This document shows, piece by piece, positions 1-9,779 of a stretch of 64,000 nt of DNA. The notes beneath the pieces are model-generated. The model searched no databases, had not been told where the DNA came from, and worked only from the letters and a program-made list of their open reading frames with translations. The stretch spans positions 16,964,317 through 17,028,316 of the forward strand of contig CM071931.1 of NCBI GenBank assembly GCA_016081115.2. Direction: 5' to 3'. This DNA comes from Rehmannia glutinosa. Its lineage: Eukaryota; Streptophyta; Magnoliopsida; Lamiales; Orobanchaceae. How positions within the stretch are numbered: the first letter of the stretch is position 1; each line of letters opens with the position of its first letter. Position numbers and translations under genes: made by a program.

Positions 1-695
1 GTAATCTCGAACTTTTTCTTACTTATAAAATCGTCCGGGGCGAAAGGGTCAATTATGCGGCCGCGTTTTTATATTGTTTGGTCTAATCAAGAAAGCTTGC
101 AAGGAAGTAATATACTTTGGGAAACTTGATTTGCCGACTTCTATTCTTATCGGGCTATCCGAAAAATGAGATGAACACCGAAATTCGTCATCATTATTTT
201 GACAAGGATAATATACTTCAAATGGAAAGAATGAGACAAACATTACCTCGGGTTCCCACTAGAACCGCTAGGGGATGTGCTCGCAATCCACGACAACTTC
301 GGGATGATTTCTTTGACGACAATGAGATTGAAAATATTGTAGAAAGAGGTGATGATGCCGGGGAACAAGAAATTAGGGAAGAAGAAAATGTGCAAGATGA
401 AGAAAGGCACAATAATGAAGGAGATGATGGAGGAAATGAAAACGAACCAGATGTTGAGGATTTGACTATTAAAGAAAGAATGGAAAAAGTGGAAAGGGAA
501 ACTTTTTGGGATGTTGCATCTCTTAGAAAAGAATTACGAGAAGTGAAGGAAGAAAATGCAAAAATGAAGAGCAAAATGGGGAAACTAAAGAAATTCATCA
601 AGGAGCTTTTCCCACGGCCGCTTCTCTCCGGGATGAGGATTAATGTCCCTATCCCGTGCTTTCTAAATACTCTTGCCTTTTTACTTTGTACTTGA
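1..695 (+). pseudogene. Env-like ORF, C-terminal part, of a Sirevirus-like copia element
   Basis: Reading frame 3 runs from the left edge to a TGA at 693-695. Two in-frame stops, near positions 84 and 111, make it a pseudogene. The early part (RGERVNYAAAFLYCLV and YTLGNLICRLLFLSGYP) resembles the putative plant transposon protein domain found in env-like ORFs of plant retrotransposons. The middle is acidic and low in complexity. The last 60 residues before the tail, starting at IKERMEKVERETFWDVASLRK, have heptad-like spacing and high Lys/Glu, so a coiled coil is likely. Env-like proteins ending in a coiled coil, placed between pol and the 3' LTR, are typical of Sireviruses. The position just upstream of a multi-PPT spacer and an LTR supports this. 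The lineage call is an inference; the fragment is cut by the window edge. Confidence 0.6.
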
Positions 696-1902
696 TGTCA
701 TGCATATCTTTTAGTATTGGTTTTCTTGCACTCTAAATTACTCTATTGCACTAATAAATTTTTGTTGTTTTCAAAAGGGGAGAAATAGTAAGTACTATGC
801 GAAGTGCTTGATTATGGTTGAATGGTATATTCCTTGGATGGAAATTGTTGGAGTATTTAATGGTAAAAATACTTCTTAATTTTGTGCATGTTGGCATTAA
901 TGTATAATTGGTGTTTAAATTGGTTATTTTGCTCAAATGATATGTTGTTGAAGTGCTTGATGGTAAAAATACTTCTTAAATTTTTGCTTGGTGGCATTTG
1001 TAATGCCTTTCTACTTATTGCTTATCTTCTTAGTTGGAGAGATTAATCTACTTATCTCAATTGGGTTGAACCCTTGAGAACTTGTCTTAATGTTGTTGAG
1101 CATGTTGGTATATGATTGTTGTATGCATTTGTTGAATTTTTGGGCATGATTACATTTACAAGGGCTATATACATCTTCTTTATTATTTGATGCCCACCTA
1201 TGTTTGATAAAATGTTTCAAAGAAAATTTCATCAATTACATGAATCTTTCGTTTTTAAAAGTCTTATATGTTTATAGAGATCATGTTTTGCTAGTCATAT
1301 GAGCTTTTGAAAATCAAATGATAGATTTTTCCCTTTTTATTTGAATTTAAGCTTCATTATTCGAAAAGCTCGATAAATCGGTCCAAATGCGAACTTTGAT
1401 ATGATAATATGATGTTTTTATCGTCTTTAACATTCTTTTTGATGATTCCAAAGGGGAGAACAGAAATAAGCTCATTAGCTCAAAGAAGCTACAATAAGCT
1501 CGCGAAAAAAAGCTATAAGTTGTGGCTAGTTTAAGCCAAAAGCTGTGGATATAAACTAGTCCATTGAATGTATCTTGGACTTGTTAAACTTGATTTATGG
1601 TTGTTGTTGACAGGGGGAGCTTCTAAGCTCATGATTCTTATGCTTTCATGGTAAAAGCTAAGGTTTTAGCTTTTGTTTAAATTGCTTCTATTTCTATCTT
1701 GTTGTGCATGTTGATAGAGGGAGCTTTTGCAAAATGTTTCTTGAAAATTTTTACTCCCTTTCTCGAGGCTATATTGTATGAAAATTTATTGCTCCAAATG
1801 GCTAGTTATGTTTTGACCGGAAAATTCGTTTTGTTTTCAAAATCGACCTCTTAAAATTCCTTTAAAATTATTTTGGTTTGTAATCATCAAAAAATGGGAG
1901 TT
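696..1902 (+). other. Sirevirus-like 3' spacer with multiple polypurine tracts
   Basis: This AT-rich stretch has no credible gene. It holds a series of purine runs in plus orientation: AAAAGGGGAGAAATAG at 773-788, AAAGGGGAGAA at 1450-1460, a G-rich run at 1611-1620, another at 1715-1723, and the last at 1889-1900 (AAAAAATGGGAG), two bases before the LTR. The last is the likely primer for plus-strand DNA synthesis. Repeated polypurine tracts upstream of the 3' LTR are a known hallmark of Sireviruses. Short duplicated phrases also occur (for example TGGTAAAAATACTTCTTAA near 860 and 960). Confidence 0.6.
1889..1900 (+). promoter_or_regulatory. Polypurine tract of the Sirevirus-like element
   Basis: AAAAAATGGGAG lies directly upstream of the TG that opens the LTR at 1903. 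Its position, strand and composition are those of a plus-strand priming site. Confidence 0.65.
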
Positions 1903-3200
1903 TGTTAGATATATTTTTATCATGATTTTGATGATTTTATTTTAATGTGTTTTTTACACCAAAATAATATTTCTAAATGTTGTCCAAATATCGCCAATCG
2001 ATATAAAATAATTTCACTAATTTTTGGAGTATTTCTTGAAGTTTATTTTTCGATAAAAAATGGACAACACTTTTGTCTCGTGTTGGACCGGTCAACCTGT
2101 AGGGCATCCCGTGTCTGAAGTTGAGTTTTGAAACAGAAACGGAACAAGAAAAATTTTTCGGGAGGTCGACCGGTCGACCAGTGTCTGGGTGTTCTTGCAG
2201 TTTAAAAATCTTCTCTGTATTGCAATTTCTTGAGGGCAACCGGTCAGCACATGGGTCGACCGGTCGGACCCCTAGTAGACCGGTCGCCCTGTGTAAAATT
2301 TCAGTGTTTTCAACTTTTCCTCATTTCTGCGCGACTGGTCGCCCTACCGTTTTGACAGAAAAATTCTAGCCGTTGACAGCATACATATTTTCCTTAATTT
2401 GCGGGATTGATTTCTAACAGCTATATTCTTGATTTTAATTGTATTTTTTGTAGATTTTCAATCCCCAAGAGGAGCCTATCCATGATCAATTATCTCCTAT
2501 AAATAGAGGAAGTTTTGGAGCAATAAAACAACAGTTCTACACAATACAACAAGAGATACACTCAAGCATATACTTGTTCTTTCATTTTCAATGTCCTGTT
2601 GTAATAGTCAAGGTCTTACACTTTCACATCTTGAGGTCTAGGCTTTATTCTTGATTACACTTGCATTCAAACTTGTATATTCCATTATCGAGTTGTAATC
2701 TTGAATTTTGGTTCATTATTCAACACAAAATATCGTTGTGAGTGTTCTTGTAGTAAGAACATATTTTGGTGATCTTAGGTGTTAGATGTTAGAAGATTGT
2801 GGTAATCTTCTTATTGAAGAGTTTGATTCTCTTTGAGGTGTTGAAGAATTTGGTGTTCTTCAAGGTGGAAGATTGTGGTAATCTTCACAAGGTGCCGTAG
2901 AAGATTGTGGAAATCTTCAAGGAGATTGTGTTAATCTCCAAAGAGGTGTTGTAAGGTGATGTCGTATTAATTGTGGTAATTAATAAAATCTTTTTTTCTT
3001 TTTGAAATCCATACCGAGATACTGGGTGGTAGAGGATTAGGCCCTAGGTGGGTTGAACCTCTATAAATCGACGCGTGTTGTTTACTTCCCGCACTTCCAC
3101 TCTTGTCTTGGCTTATTACATTCGAAAAAAGAGGGCATAATCGCGAAAATGGGCATTCTATTCACCCCCTTCTAGATTATCGTAGCCACTTGGACTTACA
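1903..3200 (+). mobile_element. 3' LTR of a Sirevirus-like Ty1/copia element
   Basis: The LTR opens with TGTTAG right after the polypurine tract. I place its end at CTTACA (3200), so it is about 1298 bp. Inside are a cluster of GGTCGACC-type motifs (2085-2345), a TATA-like CTATAAATAG near 2500 that could start the transcript, a series of imperfect repeats of AGATTGTGGTAATCTTC (2793-2945), and the phrase ATTCACCCCCTTCTAG near the end, which is common at copia LTR ends. Only the 3' LTR is in the window, so no TSD can be checked. The right end is less certain than the left because another element starts at once. Confidence 0.7.
2085..2345 (+). repeat. Cluster of ACCGGTCGACC-type palindromic motifs in the LTR
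   Basis: Variants of ACCGGTCGACC appear about six times: near 2087, 2164-2179, 2237, 2252-2268, 2277 and 2333. The copy at 2164-2179, GGTCGACCGGTCGACC, is a perfect 16-base palindrome. The cluster lies upstream of the probable TATA box, so a role in LTR promoter regulation is possible but not shown. Confidence 0.65.
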
Positions 3201-3201
3201 T

Positions 3202-4057
3202 TTGGTTGTTTTTTTTTATCTTATATAATAATAAATTAATAATTATTTTCATTTAATTAGTGCGTATGAGAAATCCATAAATAACTTTTTTGGTTTTTTT
3301 TTATCCATTTTTAACGTATAATATACCAAATTAATTATTTTTCACGATCTTGATTTGACATCCATATTGCATATTTTTATAAGAAGATAAATACATAGTC
3401 AAAACTTGGGTCTCAATTTGAGAAAATCTTTATGGATGTCAAATTATATATATTCTTCCAAGATGCCTTTTTAACGATATATATTCTTCCAAGATGCACT
3501 TGTGTGTAGGGATGTCAATTTGTGACACGGACGATAACCCGATACGAACCTAATACGAATTTAGCAGTACATATACAATCCTTAACGAGTTGGTCGAATA
3601 CGGTTAATACGAAAAATAAATAGGTCACGTCAGTCCACCCCCATGTCGACACGATTGACTATGTATCCCTATAATTTTATAGCGACATATTATTTTAATA
3701 TTTTTTGATGTTGTAAGCAATTCAAAAAAATTTCAACCTCAACAAATCGAGATAAAAAATTATGAGTGTGTATTTAGGGTGAAAACTAGGGGTATTATCG
3801 AATTATAAATATTATACGTATATTGTTCATGAATCGCCTTCTCAAATCGAGACCCAATTTATGACTATGTATTTATCTTCATACAAAAATATGTAATATG
3901 AATGTCAAATTGAAGATCATTAAAAAATAATTAATTTGGTATATTATACATTAAAAATGGTTAAAACACGAAAAGGTTATTTATGAATTTCTTATACACA
4001 CTAATTAAATGAAATAGTTATTAATTTATTATTATATAAGCTAAAAAAACCAACCAA
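3202..4057. mobile_element. Non-autonomous DNA transposon with ~210-bp terminal inverted repeats
   Basis: Bases 3202-3425 match the reverse complement of 3830-4057 over about 210 bp at high identity. Shared blocks include CTTATATAATAATAAATTAA, CATTTAATTAGTG, TATAATATACCAAATTAATT, AAGATAAATACATAGTCA and GGGTCTC, and both outer ends contain TTGGTTG. Long inverted repeats around a non-coding core fit a MULE-like or similar non-autonomous element. No clear TSD was found. The core holds the direct repeat ATATATATTCTTCCAAGATGC (3445 and 3477) and a smaller nested element. There is no transposase. Confidence 0.75.
3507..3671. mobile_element. Small hAT-like MITE nested in the inverted-repeat element
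   Basis: TAGGGATGTCAATTTGTGACACG at the left and the reverse complement at the right (TAGGGATACATAGTCAATCGTG) form imperfect terminal repeats around about 165 bp. The TAGGGATGTCAAT start and the interior of personal-pronoun-like GATAACCCGATACGAACC phrases are typical of abundant plant hAT-like MITEs. No matching 8-bp TSD was seen. Confidence 0.4.
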
Positions 4058-4260
4058 GACCCCCTCACCCCCTTATTTTTAGCTTTGCGCCAACCCTCCT
4101 CCCACAACCCCATCCCACAACCACCCACCCACTCCCCACCCCACCCCCAATAAAAAATATATATGTTTCTTTGCACAATGACAATGTGCACCAATCTATT
4201 AAAAAAATACTTGGCGCATTTACGATTGTGCGCCAACAAGTAGATAAACAAAACACCTCA
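4058..4260. other. C-rich low-complexity stretch, no gene seen
   Basis: Bases 4059-4150 are mostly runs of C on the plus strand (CCCCTCACCCCC, CCCACCCCACCCCCAA). Overlapping minus-strand ORFs here are glycine and tryptophan rich, the product of low complexity. A short inverted phrase around TTGGCGCA/TGCGCCAA follows at 4213-4233. Confidence 0.5.
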
Positions 4261-4894
4261 ATTTCGCTCTATTTTGACAATTTATTTTGATTTTTACAAA
4301 GATCATCAATATTCATACTTTCAAGTACACTACATAAAGGTGGGGTACGTAACTCTTGATCCGTAAGTGTCTCATACTATTATAATCGTTGTTGTTTTAT
4401 GTGTCGTTTATTTTAACAAATGAATGGACTCTCCTTCGGGAAAGTCAAAGAAAGAATGAATGGGATTCACCTTCGGGTAATGCACATGAATATTCGGGAT
4501 TAATGCTAGCTAATGGATCGTCTCACAGAGTAGGTCTGGTCAATAATGAATTAATGGTTCTTATGAACTGTATGTATGTGACAATAGGTTATAACTTTCG
4601 CATACTGTTCCCTCACCGAGTTTTTATACTCATGCCACGTTTATTATATTTTTATTACAGGCCGAGGGATATGAAGCTGGACTGACGACATTGAGGAACG
4701 TGTCTCCTCCCAGTTTTCATTAAAGTATGGGCTTGTAATATTATAAATGTTGGGTTCTTTTAAAAAGCGATACTTTACCCAACTTTCAATGTTAACGTCA
4801 AGTTTTTCACTTAAGCTTTCACTATCAATTATTTATAATTATAGAAAAGTAGTTTTAGTATCGTTCCGGGTCCTAGCGGGTTTGGGGCGTCACA
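4261..4894 (+). mobile_element. Probable gypsy LTR remnant, 3' portion
   Basis: The segment ends with GGGTCCTAGCGGGTTTGGGGCGTCACA (split: ends in GGGGCGTCACA at 4894), a common way for plant Ty3/gypsy LTRs with TGTGACGCCCC/GGGGCGTCACA ends to finish. Upstream, GGGCTTGTAATATTATAAATG followed by an AT-rich stretch also fits such LTRs. No partner LTR or start could be found, so this is a truncated copy. The open frame at 4389-4685 has no recognisable domain and I do not call it a gene. Confidence 0.4.
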
Positions 4895-5640
4895 TATTCA
4901 ATTCTATTTTTTGGTTTTGCAAAAAGAAAAAAAAAAGAGAAATATAAATGACAAAATGAGGACTTAAAGGTGAGCGACTCTTTAAATTCTTCAATTATGT
5001 TTTTGTTTTTGCAAAAAAGAAAAAAGTTTAGTTAGAGTAAAAATATTATGAAAGGCTCAAAAAAAAATAGTTAGATAAAAAGGCAAAAAAAAAAAAATTG
5101 TTAGATAAAAGGCAAAAGAGAAAACTGACTTTTGCCTCTCCAATTGACTTAATCTCGTGACCTCAAGAGTACATAAAGTGCAGCACAACCGTTGTGCCAA
5201 TTCGCTCATTCGATAGTTTTTTCAACTCTGTTTTATATAGCGGTTATAGATACATATAAAATAATAAAATAAACCGGGCCCTTTTCCTGGGATTGTACTT
5301 GCGGCACTACCTACAGGCGCTTTGGGTCTCATGAACATAATTCATGAGATGAATCCTATATGTAAATATAATTTCAACCCAAATCCAAACCTATAAGAAA
5401 ATACATTATTTTTATTGTGTTTATTAGTGATCCGTCACACGAACTTAATCAATAATACGATCTCATATAACACCTCTCTTTCTAAAATGGAAACATACGT
5501 CAGGGGTAGTTATAATTTTCAATGACAATTGGGTGTTTTTGTATTTAGGCTAAACCTTAAGGGTAATATTTGTAATTATTCCTTTTGAACGCTACAGTTG
5601 CTGACCAAGAGAGTTCTGATATTCAAACCATGATAAAAAC
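4895..5640. other. Intergenic AT-rich stretch, no gene seen
   Basis: The stretch holds A-rich runs (4920-4937, 5010-5030, 5080-5098) that look like a small local duplication of a GCAAAAAGAAAAAA phrase, but no coding signal and no terminal repeats that I could pair. The right end may include the 3' flank of the minus-strand gene that follows. Confidence 0.4.
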
Positions 5641-5877
5641 TTGTTGTCTTCCCGAATTTTATACCTGATATCATTCTGAAAGGCTGTACAGTAGTAGTAA
5701 AACATAAAAGCCGTTAAAACCTCTATGAAACATCATCCAAATAGGAAATACAAAAATCTTGTTGGATAGGTAAAATCTGCAATCCTGAAAGTTCCATGAA
5801 ACATATGTATAGAGATCAGCAGCAGGGAAATTATACAGATTTACTAGGAAGCATTCATTCTGTTATCCATGGCAACA
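5641..5877 (-). other. Probable 3' UTR of the host-type gene
   Basis: This lies directly after the stop codon of the minus-strand gene. It is AT-rich, unique-looking sequence without an ORF. The poly(A) site cannot be fixed from sequence alone. Confidence 0.35.
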
Positions 5878-7254
5878 TTAGTCCTCTTTAGCCTTCTTAT
5901 TCGAGATACCACCACTTGATGGAAGTTCACTAGCGTTCACTACAGGGGGTGGTGTCACCACCTTCCTCTTTGATCCAGATGTATTTTCATTGGGCTTGTC
6001 CTACAATACTCGAAACAACATCCATGTAAATGACAACATTGCCGCTTTATAAATGGTGAAAAGAACAAAATCCCTCAGAGCTCCCAACCCCTCATATTGA
6101 TCAACTTCCGCCAGTGGATTTGGTTTCATACAATCAAGATAAAAATAAACTACTTTGGTCCATGCCACCATATATCCACCCACCATAATTTGTATGATCT
6201 TAGTCATGGCAACAGAAAATGGAAGTAAATACTTAAATCAAACAAATCAGAAAGCCTAAATATTTTCCAGAAAATGTAAGTAAAGTATCTCCGAACTTTA
6301 TTCCTCTATGCTACAGATCAATGAAACAAATGGAAGACCAACAATAAGATGATGAGTAGGAATCCTGTGTTTTAGTTGTTGAGACAATGTATTAATTTTT
6401 ACTCTAAAAGTAACTTCTACACTTTAAATATTACTTTTTTTTCCCATCGAAGGTGCACTGCCTCACCCAAGTTTTTGCCTAAGATGATAACAATAATGAA
6501 CATCCCGCCTACAATTTCCTTAACATCTACTGGTAGTCAGCCAAAAGGTAAAAAACCATAACAGAAGAACTAAAAACAGAGTAATCTTGGATACATAATG
6601 CACAATGCATGCATGAATATTAACAACTGGGTATTTAATACCTACAGATAAAATCATAGTATGAAATTTTATTTTGTTGCTTTACTATGGATGGGGATCT
6701 CTGATCAAACTTCCTGAATTAGAAGCCACAAAACATAGGACTCCAAAAGCACACACAACCAAGCAGAGAGAGAGTTATATATACTGACCATAAAAATAAC
6801 ATTTTGTTTTTCTTTGCCCCTTTCTGAAATGGCAGTGTTACAAATCCTCCACTCTCAGGTCTTCCATTCAACCTCTTGTGCTCATCCATCGACATTGTAA
6901 TTCTTTTATCCACAAAACTCCCATCTGCTCTGGTACCCAAAAGCGAAAGTCTCGCTGGTGAGTCAAACCCGATGGGCGAAACGGGAAACCATCACCACTC
7001 CTTCGTAGAGCCAATTCCCTCTTAATCATGAGATCCCTCCTCACTTGATCTTCTAAAACACGCCTTCTAACAATCTCAGACATGATTATCTGCTCTCTGA
7101 TCTTTTCCTTCTCAATCTCTATTAGAATTGCGTCGCGCATATCATGAGGGTTAGGTGGAGGGAGATGGTGACGTAAAGGGCGAGCATGAGGATGAAGGTG
7201 ATGATGGAGGTCTGGGAAGAATTCTTGCTGGGTTTGCACCATATCTGGTCCCAT
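5878..7254 (-). CDS. Host-type gene, related to plant U1-type zinc-finger proteins but lacking the finger; two coding exons, one frameshift
   Basis: Exon A runs from the ATG at 7254 to about 6785. It opens MGPDMVQTQQEFFPD, then a His/Pro-rich part, then a charged helix with DAILIEIEKEKIREQIIMSE and RRRVLEDQVRRDLMIKRELA. From memory, this helix type marks a plant family whose longer members carry a C-terminal U1-like C2H2 finger. Near 6985-7000 the frame changes by one base; beyond it the frame reads FDSPARLSLLGTRADGSFVD and LPFQKGAKKNKMLFLWS. A GTATAT donor at 6784 and a TTGTAG acceptor at 6001 define a phase-0 intron. Exon B (6000-5878) encodes DKPNENTSGSKRKVVTPPP and ends in NKKAKED, stop TAA. 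The product would be about 196 residues, shorter than finger-bearing relatives. The frameshift is a sequencing error or a real lesion. Confidence 0.65.
6001..6784 (-). other. Intron of the host-type gene
   Basis: On the minus strand the intron starts GTATATATAACTC and ends TATTGTAG, both consensus-like, and keeps phase 0. No zinc-finger-like exon (paired Cys, paired His) was found inside it on the minus strand. Short ORFs at 6001-6207 and 6376-6561 have no recognised domain. Confidence 0.55.
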
Positions 7255-8050
7255 AGTGTAAGCTGAAACAATTTTTAAATGAGCACGACTTTTTTTTTTT
7301 TTTTTTTGACATAAACTAGAAAACTAAGAAGAAATATTGGCAGTAAATCGATAAACATAGATAACAATAACATTCCGCAGATCATAGAAATTACTCAACA
7401 AAGAATCAACTCGACACATTTTCACCCACAAAGAAAGCGAAAGAGAGGATATTTCCGGGCACGTTTACTGTATGCTTCTTCGCATTCCCCTACCCCCCAG
7501 GCTCCACCCGCCCAAGAAAAAATACGAAAAAAAAAAGTTGCAGAAAAAGATTAGCCGAAAATGGAAAACGATGGTCCCTAACATTAATCACTCCAATATG
7601 CTCTAAACCGCAATGCCAGATTAATTCCATCGGTTATCAACTGATAAAAACACATCCACGAAGTTCACACATTTTTATTTGATGCATGCATATTTTCTAC
7701 GTTACCAAGAAAATTAAACATAGAGTACGGACTCGATGGGCTTGTTCTGTAGAGTAGCCGTAAATCGAGGGCGAAGGAATGCGCATTGAAGCTTGTTGAT
7801 TAATCCCTCGATTTTTAAGCTCCATGTCTTAGTTCTTGAATATTCTGATAGCAAGCATGCGAACCGTTCACGAGATCGACAAATCACAAATGCGATTTCT
7901 GTTTTTTAGGGTTTTGAAACGTCTGAGTTAAATTTCAGAAAGTGGGAGACAATCAGAGTGGGGGGGTTATTGAAGGAGACAGAGGATGACGGAGGTGGAG
8001 AGGGGTCAGGCGCAACGTTGATCGCGTGAAGCGCGTGCGGTAATATGATG
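7255..8050 (-). promoter_or_regulatory. 5' UTR, 5' UTR intron and promoter region of the host-type gene
   Basis: Just upstream of the ATG a splice acceptor (TTTCAG, ending at 7263) leaves 8 nt of leader on the coding exon, so the 5' UTR is split by an intron reaching to roughly 7700. It includes a 17-T run at 7291-7308. The region 7730-7990 is pyrimidine and GAG-rich with AGGGTTTTGAAACG, like a plant 5' leader. The CG-rich stretch at 8000-8040 probably lies at or just above the transcription start. Confidence 0.45.
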
Positions 8051-8584
8051 TGATATGATTGGGTTTTTACTAGAATAATAACACCCGTTTGTTACACATA
8101 AAAGATAAATTTTAGTGTCACAAATTTAAAAGATAGTGTAGATAAAATTTTAATTTTTGTATTATTTTTTATCTCCTAAATTTGTTAACTTTTAAATTCA
8201 AAATATATATATATATATAATATTTGGTTCAAATGTGATATTCTTCCTAGTAAGCATCATGCGCTAATCCTAATAATTGATTTAGATTTTTAAGTGATAG
8301 TGATTAATTCAGCTTTTTTTTTTCCTTTTTTCCAGTCAATTAAGGGTATAATTGTAATTGCCCAATTCTAACTATGGTGGTTTTATTTTATCTCTCATAT
8401 CCCATGATTGATTGATTTTTGGACAGTTATTTTGGTATTTTTGACTTTTTGAAACCGTTATTTATGAAGTGAGATCAGAATCGCAAATTTAAATGCATTA
8501 TTTTAGGAAGCATTTTTTTTTTTTTTTCAAAATTTTCCTTTTTCAAAATCCAAAAGATAGTTAGGGTTCTTTGCGGCTTAAATA
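8051..8584. other. AT-rich intergenic stretch with (AT)n
   Basis: No gene is visible. An (AT)n microsatellite occupies 8203-8219, and T-rich runs occur at 8310-8330 and 8513-8528. Confidence 0.5.
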
Positions 8585-8832
8585 GCTATTAGATAATGCA
8601 TATTTGATTGTTTTTTCTTGCAATCGCTTATGACAATATGACATAGTTGAAAGTATAATGTCGCATATTTAGCTTTACACACCGCATAGATAGTTTCTAG
8701 ATAATGCATAATTAGGTGATTTTCGTTTCATAGTTTATAAATCATTGCATAATTAGGTATATGTTCTTCATATTTAGTTTTTACATCGCATAAATACCTT
8801 TCGGATAATGTATAGTTAGTTGATGTCCGATG
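8585..8832 (+). repeat. Degenerate tandem repeat, ~107-bp period, about 2.5 copies
   Basis: The phrases TTAGATAATGCATATTTGATTG (8590), CTAGATAATGCATAATTAGGTG (8698) and TTCGGATAATGTATAGTTAG (8805) recur about every 107 bp. The block GCATATTTAGCTTTACACACCGCATAGATA also repeats as CATATTTAGTTTTTACATCGCATAAATA. Identity is modest, so the array is old. Confidence 0.55.
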
Positions 8833-9462
8833 TCTCAGCTTCAACATGCAACATCTTATAGTTATTTATGCAGTTGTTCCCAAAGTATTTTTTCACCATC
8901 TCCAACGCTAAAATTTATAGATTACAAGTATGTAAAGTCCTGGTTGAATATAAACTAGTTTCGAATTCTTCATGCTCACAATTTCTTCTATGTTGTCCAT
9001 ATGAGTTTCTTGTGAAATTATTAAGATTTATAAGAACATCATCATCTTCGTTTGCAATTTTTACCGAATTTTACAAACCTTGTTCGAGTTCTCCATTGAA
9101 GCTCAATCCTTCATCGCCCACTATTGTAGAATGGATTTGACGTCATATTATCACACCAATTTTTATGTGTTTTCATTGTTTGCAGTGTCCGATAACGGAG
9201 GTAAATGAGATTTTCTCATATTTGTGTAATGGTGATTTTCTTAGATGATTGATCGTGTGAGAGGGAAATATAATCAGCGTGATTAGATAAAGTTTCCATG
9301 TAACCTGCTTTTTTATTATTTGACTATATTACCCTTATGTTAATTAAAATAAATCATTAATGTCATGTTTAACTGCTCAATCTCACCCATTAATTAATAA
9401 TGATGGATGGATGAGATTAGTTCATTGTGTCTCACCTATAGCAATGGTCTTACATGATCCTT

Positions 9463-9464
<2 letters not shown>
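8833..9464. other. Intergenic stretch, no gene recognised
   Basis: An open frame at 8868-9140 (90 codons) is Ser/Phe-rich, has no recognisable motif and lies in AT-rich sequence; I do not call it a gene. The flanks contain AT-rich unique-looking sequence. Confidence 0.4.

Positions 9465-9492
<28 letters not shown>
9465..9492. repeat. (TA)n microsatellite
   Basis: About 14 uninterrupted TA units. Confidence 0.9.
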
Positions 9493-9495
<3 letters not shown>

Positions 9496-9779
9496 TAAAC
9501 TAATAGAATATTTCAATAAAAATATTTTGATAAATTTGATCTTTTCAAAACTAATTTTGAGAAAATCCTTTACTTTTGGGATTATATTTTATCTTTTATA
9601 ATATTGATTAAATTTATTATCTTTTCAATTTGTTACTTTTTAATTTTGTACATAGAGTTTCCACATAGATAAATGCAGTCGCCATGTGGAATTGGGAAGA
9701 TGTGAAGTTGACAAATGTCTAAGATTAATGAGGTGATGACATGTGTCAACTTATTTTTCTTTTAGTATATAAGGTAAAT

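Noticed and set aside
4065..4256. Gly/Trp-rich minus-strand ORFs
   Set aside because: They are produced by C-rich low-complexity DNA.
4389..4685. 98-codon plus-strand ORF
   Set aside because: No recognisable domain, and it lies in a probable gypsy LTR remnant.
8868..9140. 90-codon ORF as a host gene
   Set aside because: Composition is low in complexity and there is no motif, splice structure or promoter that I can support.
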